A DNA stretch of 32,622 nt, taken from positions 1 to 32,622 of the forward strand of contig CATOJY010000041.1 in NCBI GenBank assembly GCA_951800685.1, read 5' to 3'. The stretch is from an uncultured Lachnospiraceae bacterium. GTDB taxonomy: Bacteria; Bacillota; Clostridia; Lachnospirales; Lachnospiraceae. Shown in pieces: positions 7,939-15,575 of the stretch. The notes beneath the pieces were generated by a model that saw nothing but the letters and a program-made list of their open reading frames with translations, made no database searches and was not told the origin of the DNA. Positions within the stretch are counted from its first letter, which is position 1. Every line of letters starts with the position of its first letter. The position numbers were made by a program, and so were the translations under genes.

Positions 7939-8913
7939 ATGAATATTGGGAAGATCGCGGAAATGGCTGGAGTATCCAGAGCGGCTGTTTCCCGGTATTT
8001 TAACAATGGATATATTTCGGAGGAGAAGCGTGAGAGGATCCGGCGGGTAGTGGAGGAAACAGGCTACCGGCCTTCGGTACAGGCGCAGACACTGAGGACA
8101 AAGAAGACGAAGATGATTGGTGTGATTGTGCCTAAGATCGCCTCTGCTTCTATAGGCAAAATAGTGGAAGGTATACTTTCTGTGATCAATGAGAACGGGT
8201 ATCAGATACTTCTGGCAGTAACCCAGAATGATCCAAAGAAGGAGTTAGAGTATCTGGATGCTTTCAGTGAGAAACAGGTGGACGGCGTGATCCTGTTGGG
8301 GACGGTATTTCAGGCTGAACATAAGAAAGCGTTAAAGAATCTCTCTGTTCCGGTGGTGATTGTCGGGCAGCAGGTTCAAGGGTATAACTGTGTCTTCCAT
8401 GATGACTATCATGCCTTTTATGACCTGACGAAGCTGTTTCTGGAGCGTGGCAGGACGAAGCTGGGCTACATCGGGGCGATCCAACAGGATGTGGCAGTAG
8501 GGGCACAGCGGTATCAGGCATTCCGGGATGCAGTAAATGACATGGGACATGGAGAGGCAGCAGACAATTTCGTGACAGCCGCCTTCTCTCTTCAGTCAGG
8601 GTATGAAAAAGCAGAGGAATTGTTAGCAAAATGCAAGGATTTAGATGGTCTGATCTGTGCTACCGATACGATGGCAGCAGGTGCAGTACAGTGTCTGCGG
8701 GAGCATAACATCAAGGTTCCGGAGCAGATTCTGGTAGGCGGGCAGGGGGATGCACAGATGGCAAGAGTAGCAATCCCTTCTTTGATCACACTGCATTATT
8801 CCTATGAAAAAAGCGGTGAGGTAGCAGTTGAGATGTTGATGGAGGCGCTGGCACAGAAAGAAGAACAGACGGCCTGCCGTGAGATTAAGTTAGGGTATTA
8901 TATTGTGGAATGA
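7939..8913 (+). CDS. LacI/GalR family transcriptional regulator
   Basis: A 324-residue repressor-type protein. Residues 1-24 (NIGKIAEMAGVSRAAVSRYFNNG) form the LacI helix-turn-helix, followed by the hinge region and RPSVQAQTLRTKKTKMIGVIVP, then a periplasmic-binding-protein-like sugar-binding domain with the usual segments VDGVILLG, RTKLGYIG and DGLICATDTMAAGA. It resembles ScrR-like sucrose regulators more than CcpA, though the ligand cannot be assigned. It follows the amylosucrase by 81 bases without an obvious promoter of its own and is probably co-transcribed, giving autoregulation through the operators before the amylosucrase. The four TGNAATYGNTTWCA sites nearby are the natural candidates for its binding sites. 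GAGGA precedes the ATG. Confidence 0.88.
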   Translation: MNIGKIAEMAGVSRAAVSRYFNNGYISEEKRERIRRVVEETGYRPSVQAQTLRTKKTKMIGVIVPKIASASIGKIVEGILSVINENGYQILLAVTQNDPKKELEYLDAFSEKQVDGVILLGTVFQAEHKKALKNLSVPVVIVGQQVQGYNCVFHDDYHAFYDLTKLFLERGRTKLGYIGAIQQDVAVGAQRYQAFRDAVNDMGHGEAADNFVTAAFSLQSGYEKAEELLAKCKDLDGLICATDTMAAGAVQCLREHNIKVPEQILVGGQGDAQMARVAIPSLITLHYSYEKSGEVAVEMLMEALAQKEEQTACREIKLGYYIVE

Positions 8914-8943
8914 TAGAATATTCAATTAAAAATTGTTTTAGGG

Positions 8944-8972
8944 TTGTGAATATGTCCTATCTATACTATAAT
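8944..8972 (+). promoter_or_regulatory. Promoter of ptsH-ptsI
   Basis: TTGTGA and a perfect TATAAT are separated by 17 bases, about 90 bases before the HPr ATG. No LacI-type operator is seen here, so the PTS genes are probably expressed independently of the amylosucrase module. Confidence 0.7.
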
Positions 8973-9063
8973 GATGTAATACATTTATACAAAACGACGA
9001 ACTGCCTGTGCAGGAAATGATATTTTTTTAAAATTATATATAAAATGAAGGAGGAAACGTAAC

Positions 9064-9321
9064 ATGAAGAAATTTGAGTATGTCATTAAGGATGAGGTGG
9101 GAATTCATGCAAGACCGGCAGGACTGCTGGTAAAGGAAGCGAAGAAATATGAGAGCAAGGTGCTTATTACAAAAGAAGGAAAGTCAGCGGAAGCCACGAA
9201 GCTGATGGCTCTTATGGGACTCGGTGTGAAGTGTGGTGAGAATGTGGAAGTCTCTGTGGAAGGTGCAGATGAGGAGACGGCATTTGAAGGGATCAAAGCA
9301 TTTTTCGAGGCGAATCTCTAA
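9064..9321 (+). CDS. ptsH: Phosphocarrier protein HPr
   Basis: The small cytoplasmic phosphocarrier of the sugar phosphotransferase system, 85 residues. It takes phosphate from Enzyme I on His15 (IHARPAG) and passes it to sugar-specific EIIA domains. The usual regulatory Ser46 of Firmicute HPr, target of HPr kinase, falls on Lys46 here in GKSAEATKLMALMGLG when aligned without gaps to Bacillus HPr, so this copy is unlikely to act as the Ser-phosphorylated CcpA partner; another HPr may do that. GGAGG stands about 7 bases before the ATG. Enzyme I follows after 41 bases and is almost certainly co-transcribed. Confidence 0.93.
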   Translation: MKKFEYVIKDEVGIHARPAGLLVKEAKKYESKVLITKEGKSAEATKLMALMGLGVKCGENVEVSVEGADEETAFEGIKAFFEANL

Positions 9322-9362
9322 AGAGCTGGAAGGCAGATAAGGATAGAGGAGGCGGGGTAAAT

Positions 9363-10985
9363 ATGGTGAAGTTATCCGGTAAAGCGGTTTATAAGGGGGT
9401 CATCATCGGTCCTGTGGCAGTCTTAAAGAAAGACGACCAGCAGGTCAAGAGAACGAAGATCACAGATGTAGAGGCTGAGCTTGTCCGACTGACAGAGGCA
9501 GGAGACCGGGCCAGGAGCCAGCTGCAGGCATTATATGACAAGGCTGTCAAAGAAGTGGGAGAAGCCAGTGCAGCTATCTTTGAAGTACATCAGATGATGC
9601 TGGAGGACGACGATTATCTGGATGCGATCCACAATATGATCCAGACAGAAATGGTAAATGCTGAATATGCGGTCGCTGTCACAGGAGACAATTTCTCAGA
9701 AATGTTTGCTAATATGGATGACGACTATATGAAGGCAAGAGCAGCGGATGTGAAAGATATTTCCAACCGTCTTGTCAGGAATCTTATGGGACAGGAGGAT
9801 GTGGATCTGGCATCTATGGAGCCGTCCATCATCGTGGCGGATGATTTGAGTCCCAGTGAGACGGTCCAGATGGATAAGAAGAAGATTCTTGCCTTTGTGA
9901 CAGTGCACGGTTCGACAAATTCCCATACAGCGATTCTTGCCAGAATGATGAATATTCCGGCACTGATCGGTGTACCTATGAACCTGGAGGAACTTCATAC
10001 GGGCATGAAGGCTGTCGTAGATGGTTTTAAAGGAGAAGTGATCTTTGATCCTTCCGATGAAATCTGTGCTGAGACCGAGGAGAAAATCCGTCAGGAGCAG
10101 GAGAAGCTGAGACTTTTGCAGACTTTAAAAGGGAAGGAAAATGTCACGCCTTCTGGCCAGAAGATTAATATTTATGCCAATATTGGCAGTGTTTCTGATG
10201 TGGGTTACGTGTTGGAAAATGACGCAGGCGGCATCGGGCTTTTCCGCAGCGAGTTTTTGTATTTGGGGAGAGATGATTTTCCTACTGAGGAAGAGCAGTT
10301 CCAGGCATATAGACAGGTCGTACAGACGATGGCAGGCAAGAAGGTGATCATTCGTACGCTGGATATCGGTGCCGATAAGCAGGTGGATTATTTCAATCTG
10401 GGTAAGGAAGACAATCCGGCATTAGGCTACCGGGCGATCCGGATCTGTTTGAAACAGCCAGACATCTTCAAGACACAGCTGCGGGCTTTGCTTCGCACAG
10501 CGGTATACGGCAATCTTTCCATTATGTATCCGATGATCATTTCCGTAGACGAGGTGAAGCGGATTTACGGGATTGTGGAGGAAGTTAAGGCAGAACTGGA
10601 TGAGGCGCAGATTCCCTATAAGGTTCCGGAGCAGGGGATTATGATTGAGACACCGGCGGCAGTGATGGTTAGCGAGGAACTGGCACAGATCGTGGACTTT
10701 TTCAGTATCGGTACCAATGACCTGACCCAGTATACGCTTGCACTTGACAGGCAGAATGCGAAACTGGATGATTTCTACGATCCACATCATCCGGCGGTTC
10801 TTCGGATGATCAAGCTGGTGACGGACAATGCCCATAAGTATGGTAAGTGGTCTGGTATCTGCGGGGAATTGGGGGCTGATTTGGAGCTGACAGAGGAATT
10901 CCTGCGGATGGGGCTGGATGAGTTATCGGTAGCGCCTTCAATGGTGCTTCGGGTGAGGAAAGCAGTCAGAGAAGCATCTGTATAG
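9363..10985 (+). CDS. ptsI: PTS Enzyme I, phosphoenolpyruvate-protein phosphotransferase
   Basis: A 540-residue cytoplasmic enzyme that moves phosphate from phosphoenolpyruvate to HPr, the first step for all PTS sugars. The N-terminal domain binds HPr; the phosphohistidine is His188 in GSTNSHTAILARMMNIPALIG. The C-terminal PEP-binding barrel shows GIGLFRSEFL, the segment ALGYRAIR, GTNDLTQYTLALDR and the active-site Cys500 in SGICGELG. Length is slightly below the family norm of about 570. GAGGAGG lies a few bases before the ATG. A strong terminator follows directly, so ptsH and ptsI form a two-gene operon. Confidence 0.95.
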   Translation: MVKLSGKAVYKGVIIGPVAVLKKDDQQVKRTKITDVEAELVRLTEAGDRARSQLQALYDKAVKEVGEASAAIFEVHQMMLEDDDYLDAIHNMIQTEMVNAEYAVAVTGDNFSEMFANMDDDYMKARAADVKDISNRLVRNLMGQEDVDLASMEPSIIVADDLSPSETVQMDKKKILAFVTVHGSTNSHTAILARMMNIPALIGVPMNLEELHTGMKAVVDGFKGEVIFDPSDEICAETEEKIRQEQEKLRLLQTLKGKENVTPSGQKINIYANIGSVSDVGYVLENDAGGIGLFRSEFLYLGRDDFPTEEEQFQAYRQVVQTMAGKKVIIRTLDIGADKQVDYFNLGKEDNPALGYRAIRICLKQPDIFKTQLRALLRTAVYGNLSIMYPMIISVDEVKRIYGIVEEVKAELDEAQIPYKVPEQGIMIETPAAVMVSEELAQIVDFFSIGTNDLTQYTLALDRQNAKLDDFYDPHHPAVLRMIKLVTDNAHKYGKWSGICGELGADLELTEEFLRMGLDELSVAPSMVLRVRKAVREASV

Positions 10986-10998
10986 GAGATTGTTAAGC

Positions 10999-11037
10999 GG
11001 TTGTGTTGCCGGAGTGTCTGGTAGCACAGCCGTTTTT
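10999..11037 (+). terminator. Rho-independent terminator of ptsH-ptsI
   Basis: Arms GGTTGTGTTGCC and GGTAGCACAGCC form a 12-pair stem with three G·U wobbles and a 9-base loop, followed by a run of five T. Confidence 0.85.
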
Positions 11038-11107
11038 ATTCGCGTGGGCGGTGGCACAGGAGACGGATTGCATATATAGCGGCTAGCAAGAAGAGATCTG
11101 ATATTCT

Positions 11108-11905
11108 ATGGAGAAGATAAGAGAGCAGGAAAGGATGGCTGGAAAAACGATGGCGCAGCAGGAATACTTTAAGAGTGCATTGTCTGATTTTACCTATGAA
11201 GCGGCCAGCGGCGGGGCGGTCCGTCATCTGACGGATTTGGGATATACGGTGAAACAGATCTGTGAGAGGCTGTCTTTTCCGACGCCGTATGCAAGGGTGC
11301 AGAAAACAGTCTGGGAGCATCTTCTTGCAAAGGGCATCTTATTGACGGAAGAGCCGGGAAGCGGAAGCGGCGGACAGCAGGGGAAGGCCGAGTATGCCAT
11401 GGAATATGATAAGTACGGCAGGACCAGCTTCCGGCGCATAGCAGCCAGGGAGGAGAGTGGGGAAACTATCTGCTGGAAAGAACAAAGATTCGTCATAGGC
11501 AGCTCTGCTTCTGACAGTAGGCAGAAGCAGGGCTTTGGCAGGAACCGGCAGGGGATTGCTGGCAGGAGAGGACAAGATTCTTGTACAGGCAGCCTGGCTG
11601 CAGAGCGCAGCAGGAAACTGGCTGTGTATCTGTCTGAGAAATGTAAGGAAAACGACGGTGAGGCATATATTTCCTGTGGGTTTGGGAAACTGCTCAGAAG
11701 AGACCCGGAACGGGTTGACAGTATTCTGCCAGGATTGTATGAGCGTCAGAGGGAGTACCTTACTGGACTCCCGTGGGAGGATAAAATGTGCTACCACAGG
11801 CTCGACCAGCGCATGCAGGAGATCACGGTGAAGCTGTATGCGGCTGGGAGCCTGCAGGAGTGTTGTTACTTTATGAAGACGAAAGAGCGGGTACATCTAG
11901 GGTAG
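11108..11905 (+). CDS. Hypothetical protein, unrecognised family
   Basis: I do not recognise this 265-residue protein. It is hydrophilic and probably cytoplasmic, with no signal peptide or membrane segment. Residues 15-80 (YFKSALSDFTYEAASGGAVRH, then LGYTVKQICERLSFPTPYARV) look helical and could be a helix-turn-helix-like or effector domain. Residues 90-165 are a low-complexity, Gly/Ser/Arg-rich linker. The C-terminal 95 residues (KLAVYLSEKC to MKTKERVHLG) look folded, with several cysteines (CKENDGEAYISCGF, ECCYF). The ribosome site is weak (AAGAAGAGA) and starts at internal ATGs (codons 10 or 15) are possible. The 3' end overlaps the end of the converging M56 gene by 35 bases. It stands alone after the ptsI terminator. 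Confidence 0.65.
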   Translation: MEKIREQERMAGKTMAQQEYFKSALSDFTYEAASGGAVRHLTDLGYTVKQICERLSFPTPYARVQKTVWEHLLAKGILLTEEPGSGSGGQQGKAEYAMEYDKYGRTSFRRIAAREESGETICWKEQRFVIGSSASDSRQKQGFGRNRQGIAGRRGQDSCTGSLAAERSRKLAVYLSEKCKENDGEAYISCGFGKLLRRDPERVDSILPGLYERQREYLTGLPWEDKMCYHRLDQRMQEITVKLYAAGSLQECCYFMKTKERVHLG

Positions 11906-14810
11906 CGCGGAACGTCCGTTCATCCATATGTTCGAAATAGAGCTGTTCTTCCGGTATGGTGAAAGTGATCTGGTGGTTGCTGTAATGGAAAGCAATATCT
12001 TCCAGCTTAGCCAGAACATCTTCCCGTGTCAGAGTCTGCAGCGTTTCTAAATTTGTTTCTGCCCAGAATGCTTCTATTGCGTCAATAACGTTGCCAACCA
12101 GACGGTCACGTTCGCCGACGGTGACGATATTTTTCTCTGCAATATGGTAGTGGAAAGAATAGTCAAAACCGCACCAGAGTAGTCCTTCCGCGTCCGTTTT
12201 ATACAGGCGGTAAGAACGGAAGAGAGGATCTTCCTCCGGCTTTCCCGTTCTTGCCGCCTGCAGCTGTCGGCGGTTTTCTTCATCAGAGAGCATTATGGTC
12301 ATGGCGACGAAGCGGGTCTGCTCTTTCGTCAGGGATATTGACGGCTCTTCCTGGAAGTAGTCTTTCCGGTAGAAATCTTCCAGAATCCGTTCGTAGCTGT
12401 CAACATGCACATTAGCCCAATCAAGAAGGGTGCTGTTAAACTCTGTGAGGGAATAAGAGGTATAGTCTGGTGTCATCAACGTAAAAAGGGAACGGTAGTC
12501 TTCCTCGTCTGCATAGTCGTTGATGCGGGGCTCACGGTCAGTATACATAGAGTCTGTCGTATGTTGCCTTAGGACGGTCATTTCCTGTGTCTCCTGTCCA
12601 TTTGCTATCCGCAGACCTGTCAATTTCCCGTTTGCATAGACAGTGGCCAGTTCTATGGCATCCTCGGCGTAAGTGCTGATTCCTACATGTTCTGTAATAT
12701 AAGTTCCTGTCTGGGCATCCCAAATGCCGCGGACTTCTTTTCCCTGGAAATAGATTTTGTAATCATCGTTTATAGGATTGTATTTCCAGGATAGCCCGAA
12801 AGGAGCATAGGGAAGCAGTGCTGTTTCGAGCTGTGTTGTGTGATCCAGGTTCGCCTGTGCGTGACAGATTAGATCATTCATTAAGATAGAAAGCTCTTCC
12901 TGGAGTACCAGGATTTGCTGCTGGTTTTGAACGATTCTTTCGCTGGCGGCAAGATAGGCAGTCTCATTGTCGTTTGAGTCTGGCGGCATATAGGAGTAGT
13001 CTACAGAAACTTCTAAGGTGTCTGAGCAGAATGCCGATTGTAAAGCATGGATCTTTTCGGGAAGGATCTGGTTCATATAAGCTTCATTTCGCAGTTGTTC
13101 TGTGGTCAGATTTTCCAGGACACAATGAAGTCCTTCCATCATGCCAGACCGTGCAGCATTGTATTCTCTGACCGTCAAGCTGTCAGGATCGTTGATGTTT
13201 AGCGTGAGTGTATATTCTAATACGGCAGTATCATGGCTGCTGCCAGCTGGAGCACTGGTAGTATAGCCGTCAAAATCTCTTGCTTTCCACTGTTCAGCAG
13301 TAAGCGCATTATAGATATTGTGAAGAAAAGATGCTGTTTTATTTTCATATCTTAAATCTTCTAGAATCTTGCTTTGTGAAAAGCGTTCCATCAAAGCAAG
13401 ATGTTCTGGCGTATCCATATAGTTCCATGCCTTGTTTTGATACGTTGTGATAGTCATATCCATGTATCCATCAAACTGCATGGCGAACAGTGCATCATAT
13501 TCTTCTCTGGTAAAAGAAGAGTCAGGCATGGCAGAATCTTTCTGTACAGATTGTGTGGAAAGAGTACGTAAAGGGTGTGCGGAGGAGATAGCAGGTTCTG
13601 CAGCAGCAGTATAAGTGGCAGAAGTGGCGAAAACGGCTGTCACGGCGATAATCAGCCCGGCGGCAGGCAGGATGGCAAGGCGAGAATATTTATTCACTTT
13701 CATGATCGTGGTAATCCTTTCTTCGATTGCTGTCTTGCTGAAATGGTGATATAGAGGTATGAGACCACTTTTGCGGGCTTCCATATCAAGTAACATGTGC
13801 GCATAAGCAGCCCTGCAGGTTTCACCATGCTCAAGGATCACTTGTTCATCGCAGGCTAGTTCCAGATCTCTGTTAAAAAGGAAATACATCACCCATACCA
13901 GGGGATTGAACCAGTGCAGGCAGAGCGCCAGTACGGTGAGCAGTTTCGTTACAGCATCCAGACGGCGAATGTGTATGGTTTCATGTGCAAGGATAAATTG
14001 CAGGCTGGCCGTGTCTTTCCAGTCAATGTTCTTAGGCAGCAGGATCACAGGATGGAGAATGCCATAAGTCAACGGGGCGTCAATCCGGTCAGACTGACGA
14101 ACCAAAAGCGTGCGTCGCAGAGATTGTGTATGAATCCATTGTTTCAGCCATTGCCGGGCACCAGGGTCGGAGACTGGCAGGGCGGTTCTAAATTCCAGCT
14201 GGCAGCGCGCATAGGAGAAAAGAAAGAAGGCTGCGCATAGGCTGGCGCCTGTAAAATAGAGGAAGAGCAAGAAAAACCGGGATAGAGGAAACGGTTTAAT
14301 CCAGTCTGTGGGTTTATGCGCAGCAGCCTGCAGCTGTGTGCCAGGATCTTTGACTTTGGATGGCGAAGAAGATCCTGCCGGTAGTATGGATAAAGTAGTA
14401 TGTGCCTGTTCTTCTGGCAGTTCAAAAAAGGCGTTCCCAAACTGCTTCGTGGGATTCTTAAACTGCTCATTGGGCAATACAGGGGGAGGATCGGATACTG
14501 TTGCTGTGCTGGGGGAAATGGCGTCGGTCTGTATAGACGGCGATGCGGCCACGAATTTCCCGACAGGGGTTTCTTTGACCAAGCTGCCGATGGGGGTCTG
14601 CTTCCACATGTCAGCAGATATATTTCTGTAGAGCAGCGTATAGACACTGAATGGGGAAGAAATAGTAAAGGGTACAAGCAGACGAAGCAGCACCAGCATC
14701 CATAGGATCAGGAAGGTCCGTTTAGGAAGCCGGGCAACGGTCAGTGTCCGGATGCATAGGATCACCAGGACTAAAACGGCGCCAGAGAAACTCATTTGCA
14801 ATAATGTCAT
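11871..14810 (-). CDS. BlaR1-like M56 family metallopeptidase sensor
   Basis: A 979-residue membrane zinc protease of the BlaR1/MecR1 family. Membrane segments lie near residues 5-24, 33-53, 178-200, 286-312 and 379-399. The zinc motif HETIH (276-280) lies in FILAHETIHIRRLD, with the further ligand in the segment RDLELACDEQV (about 314-324). The final 580 residues should be extracellular and act as sensor; I find no penicillin-binding-protein signature, so the trigger is probably not a beta-lactam bound as in BlaR1. When triggered, such proteins lead to destruction of the partner BlaI repressor. The blaI-like gene is 49 bases upstream on the same strand. GGGG stands 8 bases before the ATG. 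The sensor is much longer than BlaR1 (about 600 residues). Confidence 0.85.
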   Translation of the reverse strand: MTLLQMSFSGAVLVLVILCIRTLTVARLPKRTFLILWMLVLLRLLVPFTISSPFSVYTLLYRNISADMWKQTPIGSLVKETPVGKFVAASPSIQTDAISPSTATVSDPPPVLPNEQFKNPTKQFGNAFFELPEEQAHTTLSILPAGSSSPSKVKDPGTQLQAAAHKPTDWIKPFPLSRFFLLFLYFTGASLCAAFFLFSYARCQLEFRTALPVSDPGARQWLKQWIHTQSLRRTLLVRQSDRIDAPLTYGILHPVILLPKNIDWKDTASLQFILAHETIHIRRLDAVTKLLTVLALCLHWFNPLVWVMYFLFNRDLELACDEQVILEHGETCRAAYAHMLLDMEARKSGLIPLYHHFSKTAIEERITTIMKVNKYSRLAILPAAGLIIAVTAVFATSATYTAAAEPAISSAHPLRTLSTQSVQKDSAMPDSSFTREEYDALFAMQFDGYMDMTITTYQNKAWNYMDTPEHLALMERFSQSKILEDLRYENKTASFLHNIYNALTAEQWKARDFDGYTTSAPAGSSHDTAVLEYTLTLNINDPDSLTVREYNAARSGMMEGLHCVLENLTTEQLRNEAYMNQILPEKIHALQSAFCSDTLEVSVDYSYMPPDSNDNETAYLAASERIVQNQQQILVLQEELSILMNDLICHAQANLDHTTQLETALLPYAPFGLSWKYNPINDDYKIYFQGKEVRGIWDAQTGTYITEHVGISTYAEDAIELATVYANGKLTGLRIANGQETQEMTVLRQHTTDSMYTDREPRINDYADEEDYRSLFTLMTPDYTSYSLTEFNSTLLDWANVHVDSYERILEDFYRKDYFQEEPSISLTKEQTRFVAMTIMLSDEENRRQLQAARTGKPEEDPLFRSYRLYKTDAEGLLWCGFDYSFHYHIAEKNIVTVGERDRLVGNVIDAIEAFWAETNLETLQTLTREDVLAKLEDIAFHYSNHQITFTIPEEQLYFEHMDERTFRATLDVPALSSS

Positions 14811-14859
14811 AGATATACCCCTTTCTTGTTGTCTGGATAAAATAACGTTCTGCTGTCTC

Positions 14860-15219
14860 TTACTCTAAATCCCCTATAATCTGCCGTAATTCCTCAATCT
14901 GTTTAGCGGTGAGTTTCTTCCGGCCAAGAAGGGCAGCGAATAGTTTGTCGGCGGAACCATCGTAAATCTTGTTGATCAGTTCATTGGTTTCCGCTTCCTG
15001 TACGTCTTCCTTTGGGATCAGTGCGTGGCACATAAAGTTTGGTTCAGAACGTTCGATCGCTCCTTTCTTTATACAGCGCTTAATCAGAGTATAGGTGGTG
15101 TTCATATTCCAACCAACTTCCTCCGTGAGTACATTGGAAATATGCTTCGCAGTGGTGTCTCCCTCGCGCCAGAGTACGTCCATCACTTTTAATTCAGAGT
15201 CAAAAAGTTTAACATTCAT
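14860..15219 (-). CDS. BlaI/MecI/CopY family transcriptional repressor
   Basis: A 119-residue winged-helix repressor. Features are the N-terminal FDSELKVMDVLWREGDTTAKHI, the recognition region GWNMNTTYTLIKRCIKKGAIERSEP, and a C-terminal dimerisation helix ending KQIEELRQIIGDLE. BlaI-type proteins bind DNA as dimers and are lost after the partner M56 protease is activated. Although the frame is open for 30 codons upstream, AAAGGAG stands just before the ATG chosen here, and the upstream part runs through the promoter and operators, so it is not coding. The operators at 15250-15299 cover its promoter, which implies autorepression of the blaI-M56 operon. Confidence 0.9.
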   Translation of the reverse strand: MNVKLFDSELKVMDVLWREGDTTAKHISNVLTEEVGWNMNTTYTLIKRCIKKGAIERSEPNFMCHALIPKEDVQEAETNELINKIYDGSADKLFAALLGRKKLTAKQIEELRQIIGDLE

Positions 15220-15249
15220 GGGAAATAGCTCCTTTATAAAAGTTATGTT

Positions 15250-15266
15250 CACAAGACCGCAGTAGT
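15250..15266. promoter_or_regulatory. BlaI-type operator, site A
   Basis: CACAAGACCGCAGTAGT is the inverted partner of site B, matching at 15 of 17 bases after a 16-base spacer. It lies in the transcribed leader of the blaI gene. Confidence 0.65.
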
Positions 15267-15280
15267 GTGAAACTGGTTTT

Positions 15281-15309
15281 ATACTACTACAGTCTTGTGG
15301 AAGCGTCAA
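15281..15309 (-). promoter_or_regulatory. Promoter of the blaI-M56 operon
   Basis: On the minus strand TTGACG and TAGTAT are separated by 17 bases. Site B fills the spacer and overlaps the -10 box, so a bound repressor would exclude RNA polymerase. Confidence 0.75.
15283..15299. promoter_or_regulatory. BlaI-type operator, site B
   Basis: ACTACTACAGTCTTGTG, the inverted copy of site A. Its inner 13 bases recur exactly at site C on the other side of the intergenic region. Confidence 0.7.
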
Positions 15310-15427
15310 GTACTAATTTAACAAAATATCTTAAGCTATTTTCCTGAACTATGTTTCTTTATGATACTTGGTGATATTTGTGCGCCGGTTATGGCAGCGC
15401 AGCATTGAGGGGGCTTGTTTAAAGAGA

Positions 15428-15456
15428 TTGACCTGTAAATTATTTTCGTGTTATAT
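15428..15456 (+). promoter_or_regulatory. Promoter of the acyltransferase gene
   Basis: TTGACC and TTATAT are separated by 17 bases, about 120 bases before the ATG. The long leader contains BlaI-type site C. Confidence 0.55.
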
Positions 15457-15504
15457 TGCATACAATATATATTTTGTTCACTCAAGGGTAGGTTTAGTAA
15501 AGAT

Positions 15505-15517
15505 CTACAGTCTTGTG
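15505..15517. promoter_or_regulatory. BlaI-type operator, site C
   Basis: CTACAGTCTTGTG repeats 13 bases of site B exactly. It lies some 45-50 bases downstream of the -10 box of the plus-strand promoter, suggesting that the acyltransferase gene belongs to the same regulon, perhaps by a roadblock. Confidence 0.55.
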
Positions 15518-15575
15518 TCCTAGCAAGGAGTTTTCCTGTGAGTGGAGCAAACTGGGAAAGGAATGGTTATCAAAT

